Virus record (IMG/VR): IMGVR_UViG_3300032213_000108
Span: 1 to 37,974 of that record
Strand: one strand, 5' to 3'
DNA length: 37,974 bases
From: a virus
This document shows, piece after piece, positions 1 to 9,049 of this stretch. Made by a program: the position numbers and the translations under genes. The notes below the pieces were generated by a model. The model was not told the DNA's origin. It saw only the letters and a list, made by a program, of their open reading frames with translations, and ran no database searches. Within the stretch, counting starts at the first letter, position 1. Each line of letters begins with the position of its first letter.

Positions 1-1
1 T

Positions 2-64
2 GCACCTATACAGAAGCCAAATGATGTAAGTAGCATTGTTAAAAAATGGTCGGTTAAAACTTAA
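2..64 (+). CDS. C-terminal end of a truncated upstream gene
   Basis: An open frame enters from the left edge and ends at TAA 62-64, leaving only 20 residues (ending KKWSVKT). The stop overlaps the AAGGA ribosome site (63-67) of the next gene, and the next ATG follows 8 bases later, which is typical phage operon spacing. The other two plus frames are closed within this stretch. Too little is present to name a product; an early or replication gene is likely from its position upstream of a regulator and a primase-helicase. Confidence 0.5.
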   Translation, partial: APIQKPNDVSSIVKKWSVKT

Positions 65-72
65 GGACTATC

Positions 73-384
73 ATGGCTAAGTGTTATAGTGAAAAATATT
101 TACTAAGTCTTAATGGTCTTAATCAAAAAAGATTAGGTGTGCAGTTAGGTAAGCTATGTGTTAAAGCTAATCTGCCACCTGATCCTATTGCTAAACTATT
201 AGGCGTATCTCGCATGTCAGTGTATAACTGGTTTAGGGGAAAACCCATACGAGAAAGAAATATAGATAAAGTCGAAAAGCTAATGGACATTATTAGTGAT
301 TCTTTAGAAGTAGGAGAATTACCTTTGTCAAGTACATTACAAGTAAAAGAATATATAGATACTAAAGTTATCGACAAACTTTAA
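73..384 (+). CDS. Small helix-turn-helix DNA-binding protein
   Basis: This 103-residue protein has a helix-turn-helix at about residues 37-57, with the core LLGVSRMSVYNWFRG, where the second helix (VSRMSVYNWF) would read DNA. The resemblance is to Cro/CI-like and phage regulator HTH proteins. The rest is Lys-rich and has no recognisable dimerisation or protease domain, so a small transcriptional regulator is likelier than a full CI repressor. The start is set by AAGGA five bases upstream of the ATG. It lies in the same direction as the primase-helicase, 94 bases ahead of it, so it may control that early block; inverted repeats lie in this gap. The target is unknown. Confidence 0.75.
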   Translation: MAKCYSEKYLLSLNGLNQKRLGVQLGKLCVKANLPPDPIAKLLGVSRMSVYNWFRGKPIRERNIDKVEKLMDIISDSLEVGELPLSSTLQVKEYIDTKVIDKL

Positions 385-402
385 AAAAGTAGTAGAATAG
401 AA

Positions 403-449
403 TTCTCCCCGTGAGCGATAAAAAACACATGATTTTATGTGGCGGAGAA
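403..449 (+). promoter_or_regulatory. Nested inverted repeats upstream of the primase-helicase gene
   Basis: An outer pair TTCTCC (403-408) and GGAGAA (444-449) encloses an inner pair CACAT (426-430) and ATGTG (437-441) with a 6-base loop. No T-tract follows, so it is not a normal intrinsic terminator. It could be an operator for the adjacent HTH protein or an RNA structure ahead of the primase-helicase start. The arms are short and may be fortuitous. Confidence 0.3.
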
Positions 450-478
450 CTGTTGACTAAAAATTTAGGAAACTGCAA

Positions 479-3325
479 ATGATGAAAGAATTTTATAAAA
501 AAGCATTGCCATCTACAGGCGTTTATTGCGTAGCTACAATCGATCCGATAGTTAAGTTAACTAAACACAAATTCGTAGAAAATATAGATGAGCTTGCTGA
601 GTTCATCGAGTCTAAAAAGAATACACCTACCAACATCTTTGTTGCGCTTAGTTCGTTCGGCGGATATAGTCGGAAAGCAGATGAGGCTAAGTTTGTTAGG
701 TCTTTCTTTGTTGACCTCGATGTAGGCGACGGCAAAGGCTACGCATCAAAAAAAGATGCACTTCAAGCGCTTGATCAATTCGTACTAGAAAATAATTTAC
801 CTCCTCCTGTTAAGATTGACTCGGGAACAGGTATCCATTCTTATTGGTTATTTGACCGAGACATTCCCGCGACTGAGTGGAAACCTTACGCAGAAAAATT
901 TAAAGACTTCTGTTTAACACATGGTTTAAACATAGACCCTGTGGTTACCGCTGATCTAGCACGTATCTTACGTTGCCCTGATACATTTAATCAAAAGACT
1001 ATGCCTCCTTCGCCAACTAAAGTTATCGGCGATGATTTACCTATTTATGTATTTGATGAGTTCAAAGAGTTCTTAGGTAATCTTGAACCAAGTCTTGCTG
1101 ATATATTACAAGCCGCACCTAAAGGACTTAGCGAAGATCAACGTAAAGCATTAAAGCTAGATAACTTTGAATCTAATTTTGAGAAGATTATACAATCGAA
1201 AGGTTGTGCTCAGATTAACTTCATTATGGATAATGTTAAAACACTACAAGAACCTTTGTGGTATTCAGGCTTATCCATAGCGCAACATTGTGCTGATAAA
1301 GAATCAGCAATTCATTTAATCTCAAAGGAGTATCCTAATTATGATGAAAGAGAAACTATTAGAAAAGCGCAAGCAACACAAGGCATGCCTCACTCATGTG
1401 AGACTTTCAATAATGTTAATCCAGGTATATGTACTGGATGCCCTAGTAGGGGCAAAATTACGAATCCGCTTGCTCTTGGAAAAATATTTAAAATAGCTGT
1501 CGAAGAACCGATCAAACCATTAGATCAATCAATGTCAGTTAAGACTATTGAGCATATTAAAGAACATGCAGAGGTAGTTACACGGGGTTTATCATCGTTG
1601 CCCGAGGCTCTCTATCCATTCGTATATGGTAAGCAAGGCGGTATCTATTGTATGCCTGCTCCCAAGTACGATGAAGATGGTGTGCCTATTCCTGGTGATC
1701 CAATATTAGTAACATTGTATGACCTATTCCCATTGAAACGGATTTATAGTCCAGCAGATGGAGATTGTTTATTGATGAAAGCGATATTGCCAAATGACCC
1801 TGAACGTGAGTTTTTACTCCCTATGAGCAGAGTTTATGCGGTAGAGGATTTAAAAAAGATTATTGCGTCTCAGGGTGTTTTATTTAATACAGATGCCAAA
1901 GGAGGCCAATATCTTATGAATTATATAGTTAAATGGGGTCACTACCTCACAAATAAAAATGCAGCAGAAATTATGCGTATGCAAATGGGTTGGACGCCCA
2001 ATCAAGAATCCTTTGTAGTAGGAGAATCAGAACTACTACGAGATGGTAAAGAAGTAACATCACCAACATCACCTTTATGTAAGAGTATAGCTAAACACTT
2101 AACGCCTGCAGGTTCCTACGAAGCATGGAAAGAAGCAGCTAATAAACTTAGTAAACCTAGTCTTGAACTACATGCGTTTACTTTGTTAACCGGGTTCGGC
2201 TCAATCCTCATGAATAAAACTTCGACATCAGGAGTTACTATATCCTTAACAGGTGAATCAGGTGCGGCTAAAACAGGCGCTCTATATAGTTGCCTCTCAG
2301 TTTGGGGTAACCCGAAAGACCTATCGGTACTAGAAGCTACAACAAATGGTATGACAGGGCGCTATTTAGGTTTACACAATATCCCATTTGGTTTAGATGA
2401 GGTAGGTAACATTATTCCTAAAGACTTATCTCAGTTGATCCACAAGATTTCACAGGGTAAATCTAAAATCCGTATGCAAGCATCAGTCAACGCAGAACGA
2501 GATCACGAGATGTCAGCATCATTGATTGCTATATTTACTTCTAACCAGAGTATGTATGACAAACTAAGTATACTGAAGAAAGACCCTAATGGTGAGGTAG
2601 CTAGGTTAATTGAGTTTGCAGTACGTAAACCTCAAGCGTTCCTTGACGAGCCTACACTTGGTAAAGAAATATTCGACAAGTTTAGATTTAATTATGGCTG
2701 GGCTGGCCGTGAGTTTATTTTTGCTTTGTATAAACATAGTGATGATGAAATTCAAAAGATGATGGATAAATGGGTTGACCAATTTAGAAAAGACTTTGGC
2801 GAAGATACCGCGTATCGATTCTATGAGAACTTAATCGCAGCTACAATGACAGGCGGCGAGATAGCTATTAAAACAGGCATAGTAAATTATGATCTTAAAA
2901 AGATTTATAACAGAATTGTCGGCGAGATGGTAGCTATACGTGATAACGTAGTTAAAGTTAATGTGATTGATTATGAAGCCCTTATCGGTGAATTTATTAA
3001 CACTCATCAAACAGGCATTCTTGCGTTCAAAGAAAATAAGATTTCAATGGAACCTCGTTCACCATTAGTTATTCGTGCTGAACTTGATACACATATGATC
3101 TATATATCTAAGCCTGAGTTTAGAAAACACTTAGCAGAGAACCAAGTCAGTACTCGCGAGTTCTTATATCAAATGAAACTAGCAGGTATAGAAGTAATTG
3201 AAAAACGTAAGAAGATGGGTTCAGGTTGGAAAGACGCGACAGGTACAATTAACATTGAAACTTATGTTATTAACACGACTAAATTATCAGACCGAGCATT
3301 AGGAGCCACACCTGAGCTTACTTAG
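479..3325 (+). CDS. Primase-helicase: AEP-type primase fused to DUF927-like helicase
   Basis: The 948-residue protein looks like a phage replication primase-helicase. The N-terminal part matches archaeo-eukaryotic primases: FFVDLD with D79 and D81 for metal binding, SGTGIH with H120, and ARILRCPDTFNQK at 161-173. A middle section carries a possible zinc site (C307, C318, C321). The C-terminal part is a P-loop ATPase resembling DUF927/helicase superfamily proteins: Walker A GESGAAKT at 592-599, where the usual GxGKT is replaced by GAAKT, and Walker B-like FGLDE at 637-641. It would make primers and unwind DNA at the phage origin. The start at the first of two ATGs is preceded by TTAGGAA. No separate polymerase gene lies in the window. 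Confidence 0.85.
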   Translation: MMKEFYKKALPSTGVYCVATIDPIVKLTKHKFVENIDELAEFIESKKNTPTNIFVALSSFGGYSRKADEAKFVRSFFVDLDVGDGKGYASKKDALQALDQFVLENNLPPPVKIDSGTGIHSYWLFDRDIPATEWKPYAEKFKDFCLTHGLNIDPVVTADLARILRCPDTFNQKTMPPSPTKVIGDDLPIYVFDEFKEFLGNLEPSLADILQAAPKGLSEDQRKALKLDNFESNFEKIIQSKGCAQINFIMDNVKTLQEPLWYSGLSIAQHCADKESAIHLISKEYPNYDERETIRKAQATQGMPHSCETFNNVNPGICTGCPSRGKITNPLALGKIFKIAVEEPIKPLDQSMSVKTIEHIKEHAEVVTRGLSSLPEALYPFVYGKQGGIYCMPAPKYDEDGVPIPGDPILVTLYDLFPLKRIYSPADGDCLLMKAILPNDPEREFLLPMSRVYAVEDLKKIIASQGVLFNTDAKGGQYLMNYIVKWGHYLTNKNAAEIMRMQMGWTPNQESFVVGESELLRDGKEVTSPTSPLCKSIAKHLTPAGSYEAWKEAANKLSKPSLELHAFTLLTGFGSILMNKTSTSGVTISLTGESGAAKTGALYSCLSVWGNPKDLSVLEATTNGMTGRYLGLHNIPFGLDEVGNIIPKDLSQLIHKISQGKSKIRMQASVNAERDHEMSASLIAIFTSNQSMYDKLSILKKDPNGEVARLIEFAVRKPQAFLDEPTLGKEIFDKFRFNYGWAGREFIFALYKHSDDEIQKMMDKWVDQFRKDFGEDTAYRFYENLIAATMTGGEIAIKTGIVNYDLKKIYNRIVGEMVAIRDNVVKVNVIDYEALIGEFINTHQTGILAFKENKISMEPRSPLVIRAELDTHMIYISKPEFRKHLAENQVSTREFLYQMKLAGIEVIEKRKKMGSGWKDATGTINIETYVINTTKLSDRALGATPELT

Positions 3326-3338
3326 TGAAATAGAATGG

Positions 3339-3512
3339 GTGTTTCCGTTTGAGGGTATGAGTATTGGGGATAGCTTTTTTGTTCCTACGCTTAAACCCTC
3401 ACCACTCATTTACGCATTAGAGACGGGAGCTAAAAGAGCAGGCGTTAAGGTTAGAGCGTTTGCTACTATAAAAGATGGCTGTCTTGGTGTGAGGTGCTGG
3501 AGATTAGCTTAG
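3339..3512 (+). CDS. Short conserved-looking phage protein (GDSFFVP type), start uncertain
   Basis: A frame that is open from base 3303 encodes a compact protein with the core FPFEGMSIGDSFFVPTL and the tail DGCLGVRCWRLA. This resembles a family of about 60-residue phage proteins of unknown function with a (W/F)PFExMxVGDSFF start and a GxRVWR end. The only in-frame ATG (3357) would cut off the PFEGM segment, so I use GTG 3339 (57 aa). A CTG at 3312 with AGGAG six bases upstream is another candidate and would overlap the primase-helicase gene by 14 bases. Its stop (3510-3512) overlaps the stop of the convergent giant gene (3509-3511). Function is unknown. Confidence 0.6.
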   Translation: MFPFEGMSIGDSFFVPTLKPSPLIYALETGAKRAGVKVRAFATIKDGCLGVRCWRLA

Positions 3513-6500
3513 CTTTGATTTATTTCTACCGCTCGTTTATGTAGTTGTTTTACATTATCAAGCATATTATTTTCAGACTCATTCAATCTATCAATAGCCT
3601 CTCGTTTTTCTTCAGGGGTTCTATTGCTATTCATGATAGCCTTTTTGTATTCTCTAAGTTTAGTAATTTGATTATGTAAGTTATTAACTGATTTATCTAC
3701 GGCCATAAAACCTTTATTTTTAGCTACATATTCTCTATACCCCTCAACATCGCCCTCTTGTAATAGCGCATTTGCAGAAGCTTTAGCAGTTAGTACCTTT
3801 TCATATAGTTCATAGAAGTCACTACGGTTACCTGTAGCTCTTTGGTTTTCTAACATAGATCCAACAAAGATAATATCGTTTGCGGTAGGCGCAGCTCTAT
3901 CATCCGAGAAGTAATTAGTAACTTGACCTATTGTTTGACCTAAATATCCAAAATAACCTTTTAATAATTTGTCAATCTTAATCGGAGAATAATTAAGTTG
4001 TGCACCAACTGCTTTAGCTAGTTCAGAAGTTTTTTCTGTATATTGTAAATAAGGTTCTTTTCTTTGTTGACCGGCACTTACTACAGGAAGGCCAGAGAAT
4101 AAGTCAAAGTTAGTATAGTTTTCAGCTAGAGGTCTAACAATAGAAGGTACTGGCGCAAAGCCTGCTATAAGTTCCCATGATTTACGTAATACAGCTGCAG
4201 CAACATCAGCGTCTTCTATATCAGCTTTAGGCGCATTTAATACCCACGCTCTTGTACCGCGTTCAACAGCTACCTTGAAGGGTCTTAATTCTTGTGGTAC
4301 TGGCATACGTAATCCACCAATAAAGAAGTTATTATCTTGTTGAGCTTCACTTTGATCTTCATAATCATCATCGCCACTCATGAATGCGGCGTACATACCT
4401 GTAAATATTGCGTATTTAGTAAGTCTCCACACTAATAGTTTCTTACCTTGTGCTTTAGAAACACCACCTATACGACCTCGAGCCGCTGCAATATCACGAG
4501 CCATACCTTGAATTGGAGGGTTAACGAAAGGCATCATACGACGTAAGTAAGCTAATGATCTAGACATACCCATTTGTTGATATGGCATATATCGATGTGC
4601 TCTTACTGCCGCGTAGTCTTCCGCAGTTTCTCTATCATAACCTTCAGCTTCTAATTCTTTTACAGCATTTTCATAGATAGCTTCACGAGCACCTAAATCA
4701 GAACCTTGCGCCATACGTTCGAAGAAGAACAATGACTTCTGCCAAATCTTTTTATCTTTGCCCTTATAGATATTAATTAAGTCTTTACTATCTAATACAT
4801 CTCGTTGACCAATAATACCGTAACGATTAAGCTTTTGAGCATTAGGTGATTGATCTGCACTAAATTGATTAATTGCAATAGACTTCCAAGTTTTTTTAAT
4901 ATTGTTAAGGAATCCAGCTTTATTACCTGATGTAAATGTAGCACGAATTGGATCTTCCCACGCTTGGTTCCATACGAATTGAGGCATCATTGTAATACCG
5001 TGGCGTAAACCTGCTACAGGATATTTCATTAAGTCCCAAGCGGCACCCGTAATAATAGGCGATGATGAAAAAGCTGCCATATCATTCGGGTCCATAACTC
5101 TAAAGTCTTTTGGTAGCCCATTAACATGAACTGTAACATAATGATATGCTTTCTTTTCTACATCAGTCATAGGTCTGTCGTACCATTGACCAACACCTAA
5201 TTGTTGCATCATATCAGCAGTAGATTTAGCAGCATTATTTTTAATACCGCGTTGCATCATCCATGACATATTTTCAATGTAGTTATCAATCGGATCTGCC
5301 GCGGCTCTCTTAGAACCTACGAGTCTATATTCTTTACCTGCGCCTAATAAACCTTTACCCCGCAGGTTAGGTCTATCAAATGTTTCAATTTCTTCTTCTG
5401 GTACGCGGTATAGAGCTACATATTCTGATCTATCTAAGAAGCGCTGAGCTTTTTCTCTAGTATAAAGATTTGCATCAACCAAGAAATCTAATAAGTCTTT
5501 ACGTTGAACATTACGCATATCTTGTAATTCTTTTAGTTCGTTGCCATATCTTCTATACGCTTCTTCAGCGGTTCTTTTATCTGATTCAGTCCACTCATCA
5601 ATATTAACTTTTTCATCTGCGTTTGCAGTTGCATTAAACTCTGCTAATTTAGCATAGCGTGGGCCATAGTAACCCGCCACTAACATATCATATGCAAGTT
5701 CTTTAGAACCTAATTCTTGTGTGGCGCGATCAACTAACTCATTCCATTTTTTAGATATGTCAATCATCTTAACTTTGTTAGGACCTGAGCTTGAGTCCGC
5801 AACAATTAAACCGCTCTTACGGAGTATTAATCTTCCCCAATAAAGCCCTGCTTGTGCAATAGACATAGAGTTATAGGCTTGTAAGTTAATCAAGTCACCT
5901 CTAATTCTACCTTCACGGAATCGATCTACTTCTGGTAAGTTAGCATCAAGACCTTTACGTTCAACGCTATAACGACCACCAACAATTTTATTACCTAACC
6001 AGTCACCCCATTTACGCCATTGATTAGTATCACCATTAAATGCTTCTCTAAACTTATCCATGATACCTTCTGGAGTATCTTCAACATATTTAAGTGGCGT
6101 GCCATCTGGTCGGGTCATACCTGCTGGCGCACGTCTAGCTTCTAATACTTCTTTAGGCGCTGTTGTTACTTCTGGTCCTGTCATAAATTGAGGACTGAGT
6201 AAAAGAATCTCATCTAGCATACTATGCGCAGAATCAGGTACACCAAATATAGATTTAAGTAAGTTAACAAAGTCAGACCATAATGTTGCAATCTTACCTT
6301 TAGCTGGTTTTAGTTTTAATATGCTCTCTTGATTTTGTAAAAATTGTTTGAGCTCTGGACTAGTTTCAGCTTCAGAGAAAAATTCTTTAATATCTTTTTG
6401 TCCATAAAAACTTACATTCTTTTTAGCAGCAGCTTGATTAAACGCCTCAAACAATCTTACAGCTTTTTTACCTAATGGAGTAACACCTATAGGTCTACCA

Positions 6501-9049
6501 TTTACTTCTTTAACATGTTTACTTAAAGCAGCTTCAGTTGCCGCATGATATATCTCATGCAAGGTAATTTGTACATGATCTTTAGCTTTAGGATTTACAT
6601 AGATATGATTAGTATTAGGATCGTAATAACCTGGTGCATTTCCTGTTGAAGCTACTTCTCGAGCAGTTGTAAATCGAGTTGTACCAATATTAGGAACGCG
6701 TCGTAATAAATTAATTAATGATTTTTGAGGTTGATTAGCCTCTTTAATAATAGTTTTTAGCGCTTCATCAGCATTAGTTACTTTGTTATAAATAGGTGTA
6801 GGCTCTGCTAATTCTTTTGGTGGTGCTTCAAGTATACCTTTTTCTGCTGCTGCAGCTTCTGCTAAATCTTTGTTAGCTTGCTCTATAGTTGTTCCCTCTG
6901 GATATGATTCAAGTGTACGCAACGGAGCTTCTTCTGCAGGAGCTTCTTCTCGCAAAGCCTGTCTTTGTTCTTCACGAGCAAGATATGCTTCTAATTCTGC
7001 ATCAGCTTGTTGATCGAGTGGTACTGCTTTCTTACCTTGTATTTCATCTATAATGAGATCAGACAATTCTCCTACTCCGCCATCAACCTCATTTAATACG
7101 TCAGCATTTAAATAACCTTTATCAACCGCAACTTGAACTGCGTCATCTAAGCCTCTACCATTTTTAGTAAATAGTCCTACAGTAGTACCAGATTTATTTA
7201 CACTTCGTTCACCTGTAAGATCAAATAGATGTTCAATATTAATACCACCACTTTGTTTTAACGCGGCTTGAATGCCCATAGCCGGTTTAAATTTAGGAAG
7301 CTTAATAACCTCTTCTGCTTCCGGCACAGTCTCAGGGGCTAGTGCAAGGTCGCTACTTCCCTCTCGTCCAGCAAGTTGTTGAACATTAGTTGCAACATCT
7401 CCCACTCCATTTCCGTCAACTCCTTCAATTCCTCCGGCAATTTCTCCTGCCATGGGTTCTCCAGATACTTGAACGCTTTCTCTAGATCCTTCGGGGATAG
7501 TTGTTTCATCTTTAGTAAATCCTTTTAATTCATAAGTTGTTGGGATTGAATCTAAATAATTCTTAATGCCTTCATATTGCTTAGACCCTTCTTCTTTGGT
7601 CTCTAGTAGTGCAGTTAATGCATTTCTAATCTGTTCATTCTCAGCAGGAATTTGTGGATCAAGTCCATGTAATTCTTTTTTCTTTCTTATTGTAGCAGTA
7701 GGTCCAATACTCATATCAGCAAATGTTTGATCATTTACTACTTTAGGCATTGTAGCTAAGCTGACTAGGTTAGTTGGTACACTTGTAAGTTCTTGTATCG
7801 CTTTTTTCTGTGCATCAAGGTCACCTTGTTCAATCGCTTTGTCGAACGCAATCTGCATGGTCTTAATAGATCTTGCAATCTTAGACTTCTCTGGCGCATA
7901 GTTACCTAGTTCATTGAGTGAGTCCTTAGCCAACTGAGCTGCTTCTTCCGCAGCTTGTTTAGTTTCAGCTTCACTTTGTGCAGCAAGTACAATCTCGTCA
8001 ATACGTTGTCTTTCTGAGTCTATTCTAGCGAGTGTTTGTTGACGACGTTGTTCATCTAGTTGTATCGTATTTTTAGCTTCAGTTCTTTCGGATAGACGGG
8101 ATACTGCACCTAGTGGACCAAGTGCAGCTGTTTGAGCAGCGATATCTGTGTATTCTTTTATAGCATCAGGCGTAGTGAGTGGTAAGTCAGCTTGGTAACG
8201 CTCAATCATTTGCTGTATAACTTCGGTAGGCACTTCTGCACCGACTAGCTTTCCGACCCCGACTGCACCAGATTTTAACGCAGATTCTTTAGCTATTTTT
8301 TCTAAAGTTTCTTGTGCTGCTTTTTCAGATGCCCTAGTACCTAACTTAGTTAAACCTAAGAATTTACCAAGTCCAATCTGCATCGCACCTACGTCTAACA
8401 AAGCGGAAGGAACAGCGCTACCATAAGCACCTAGCTTATCAATATCAACAGGTCTACCCGCAGCTTCGTCTTCTTGTATTTGTCGTTCAATGTTTGAGCC
8501 TGCAGTAGGTAAATAAGATGCACCAAATGCACCGAGTATAGCACCTGCCGGCTTAGCAAACGGTCCTACAATAGGAAGTACAGGAGGAGTTACTGCAAAA
8601 CCAGCTTTAGCACCTGCGGCCATTGAAGCAAAGTTAGGGATTTGTGAAGCTATACCCGCTGGGATTTCAGAAAGTAATTCGCGTGTACCTGGAATAAAGC
8701 CTTCTTTATAAGCTTTTTTGATTTCATCTAAACTAAAACCTGGACGCTCTGTAATTTTTTCTTGTCGAGCTTGGGCTCTTTGAGCTACTTCTTCATCCCG
8801 TAAGAAAGGAGTTTGGGCAGCAGTTAACGCAGATGCATATAATTGTTTAGCACCACCAACACCAGCTTCTAACATACCGCCTGTTTTAGGAGTAACTAAA
8901 TAACTAAGAATCTGATCATCTGTATAGCCTTCTTTACGGGCTTCAGCTATCTTTTCTTGTTCTGATTGCCATTTAGTTTTACCTAAATAATCTAGAACTT
9001 CAGAAGGACTATATCCTTGTTCAAGGGCTTCTTGGACTTTAGATTTCAT
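3509..9049 (-). CDS. Giant virion-associated polyvalent protein with HExxH metallopeptidase motif
   Basis: This 1846-residue protein is the last gene of the late block. The N-terminus has two short repeats of the EGYSxxEILxYL kind (residues 1-50). A Gly/Ala-rich hydrophobic stretch at about 145-190 could be membrane-active. Residues 831-835 are HEIYH, a zinc metallopeptidase motif, preceded by a strand (NHIYVNP) and followed by EFFSEA at 889-894, which could supply the third ligand. At about 1330-1600, including FVNPPIQGMARD near 1505, it resembles the LPD38 region of large polyvalent phage proteins. Such proteins are thought to be packaged and injected with DNA, so an internal/ejection role is inferred. 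It starts by a TAATG overlap with the previous gene. Confidence 0.7.
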   Translation of the reverse strand: MKSKVQEALEQGYSPSEVLDYLGKTKWQSEQEKIAEARKEGYTDDQILSYLVTPKTGGMLEAGVGGAKQLYASALTAAQTPFLRDEEVAQRAQARQEKITERPGFSLDEIKKAYKEGFIPGTRELLSEIPAGIASQIPNFASMAAGAKAGFAVTPPVLPIVGPFAKPAGAILGAFGASYLPTAGSNIERQIQEDEAAGRPVDIDKLGAYGSAVPSALLDVGAMQIGLGKFLGLTKLGTRASEKAAQETLEKIAKESALKSGAVGVGKLVGAEVPTEVIQQMIERYQADLPLTTPDAIKEYTDIAAQTAALGPLGAVSRLSERTEAKNTIQLDEQRRQQTLARIDSERQRIDEIVLAAQSEAETKQAAEEAAQLAKDSLNELGNYAPEKSKIARSIKTMQIAFDKAIEQGDLDAQKKAIQELTSVPTNLVSLATMPKVVNDQTFADMSIGPTATIRKKKELHGLDPQIPAENEQIRNALTALLETKEEGSKQYEGIKNYLDSIPTTYELKGFTKDETTIPEGSRESVQVSGEPMAGEIAGGIEGVDGNGVGDVATNVQQLAGREGSSDLALAPETVPEAEEVIKLPKFKPAMGIQAALKQSGGINIEHLFDLTGERSVNKSGTTVGLFTKNGRGLDDAVQVAVDKGYLNADVLNEVDGGVGELSDLIIDEIQGKKAVPLDQQADAELEAYLAREEQRQALREEAPAEEAPLRTLESYPEGTTIEQANKDLAEAAAAEKGILEAPPKELAEPTPIYNKVTNADEALKTIIKEANQPQKSLINLLRRVPNIGTTRFTTAREVASTGNAPGYYDPNTNHIYVNPKAKDHVQITLHEIYHAATEAALSKHVKEVNGRPIGVTPLGKKAVRLFEAFNQAAAKKNVSFYGQKDIKEFFSEAETSPELKQFLQNQESILKLKPAKGKIATLWSDFVNLLKSIFGVPDSAHSMLDEILLLSPQFMTGPEVTTAPKEVLEARRAPAGMTRPDGTPLKYVEDTPEGIMDKFREAFNGDTNQWRKWGDWLGNKIVGGRYSVERKGLDANLPEVDRFREGRIRGDLINLQAYNSMSIAQAGLYWGRLILRKSGLIVADSSSGPNKVKMIDISKKWNELVDRATQELGSKELAYDMLVAGYYGPRYAKLAEFNATANADEKVNIDEWTESDKRTAEEAYRRYGNELKELQDMRNVQRKDLLDFLVDANLYTREKAQRFLDRSEYVALYRVPEEEIETFDRPNLRGKGLLGAGKEYRLVGSKRAAADPIDNYIENMSWMMQRGIKNNAAKSTADMMQQLGVGQWYDRPMTDVEKKAYHYVTVHVNGLPKDFRVMDPNDMAAFSSSPIITGAAWDLMKYPVAGLRHGITMMPQFVWNQAWEDPIRATFTSGNKAGFLNNIKKTWKSIAINQFSADQSPNAQKLNRYGIIGQRDVLDSKDLINIYKGKDKKIWQKSLFFFERMAQGSDLGAREAIYENAVKELEAEGYDRETAEDYAAVRAHRYMPYQQMGMSRSLAYLRRMMPFVNPPIQGMARDIAAARGRIGGVSKAQGKKLLVWRLTKYAIFTGMYAAFMSGDDDYEDQSEAQQDNNFFIGGLRMPVPQELRPFKVAVERGTRAWVLNAPKADIEDADVAAAVLRKSWELIAGFAPVPSIVRPLAENYTNFDLFSGLPVVSAGQQRKEPYLQYTEKTSELAKAVGAQLNYSPIKIDKLLKGYFGYLGQTIGQVTNYFSDDRAAPTANDIIFVGSMLENQRATGNRSDFYELYEKVLTAKASANALLQEGDVEGYREYVAKNKGFMAVDKSVNNLHNQITKLREYKKAIMNSNRTPEEKREAIDRLNESENNMLDNVKQLHKRAVEINQS

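Noticed and set aside
403-449. Intrinsic terminator after the HTH gene
   Set aside because: The stems are short and no T-tract follows; an operator or leader is at best possible.
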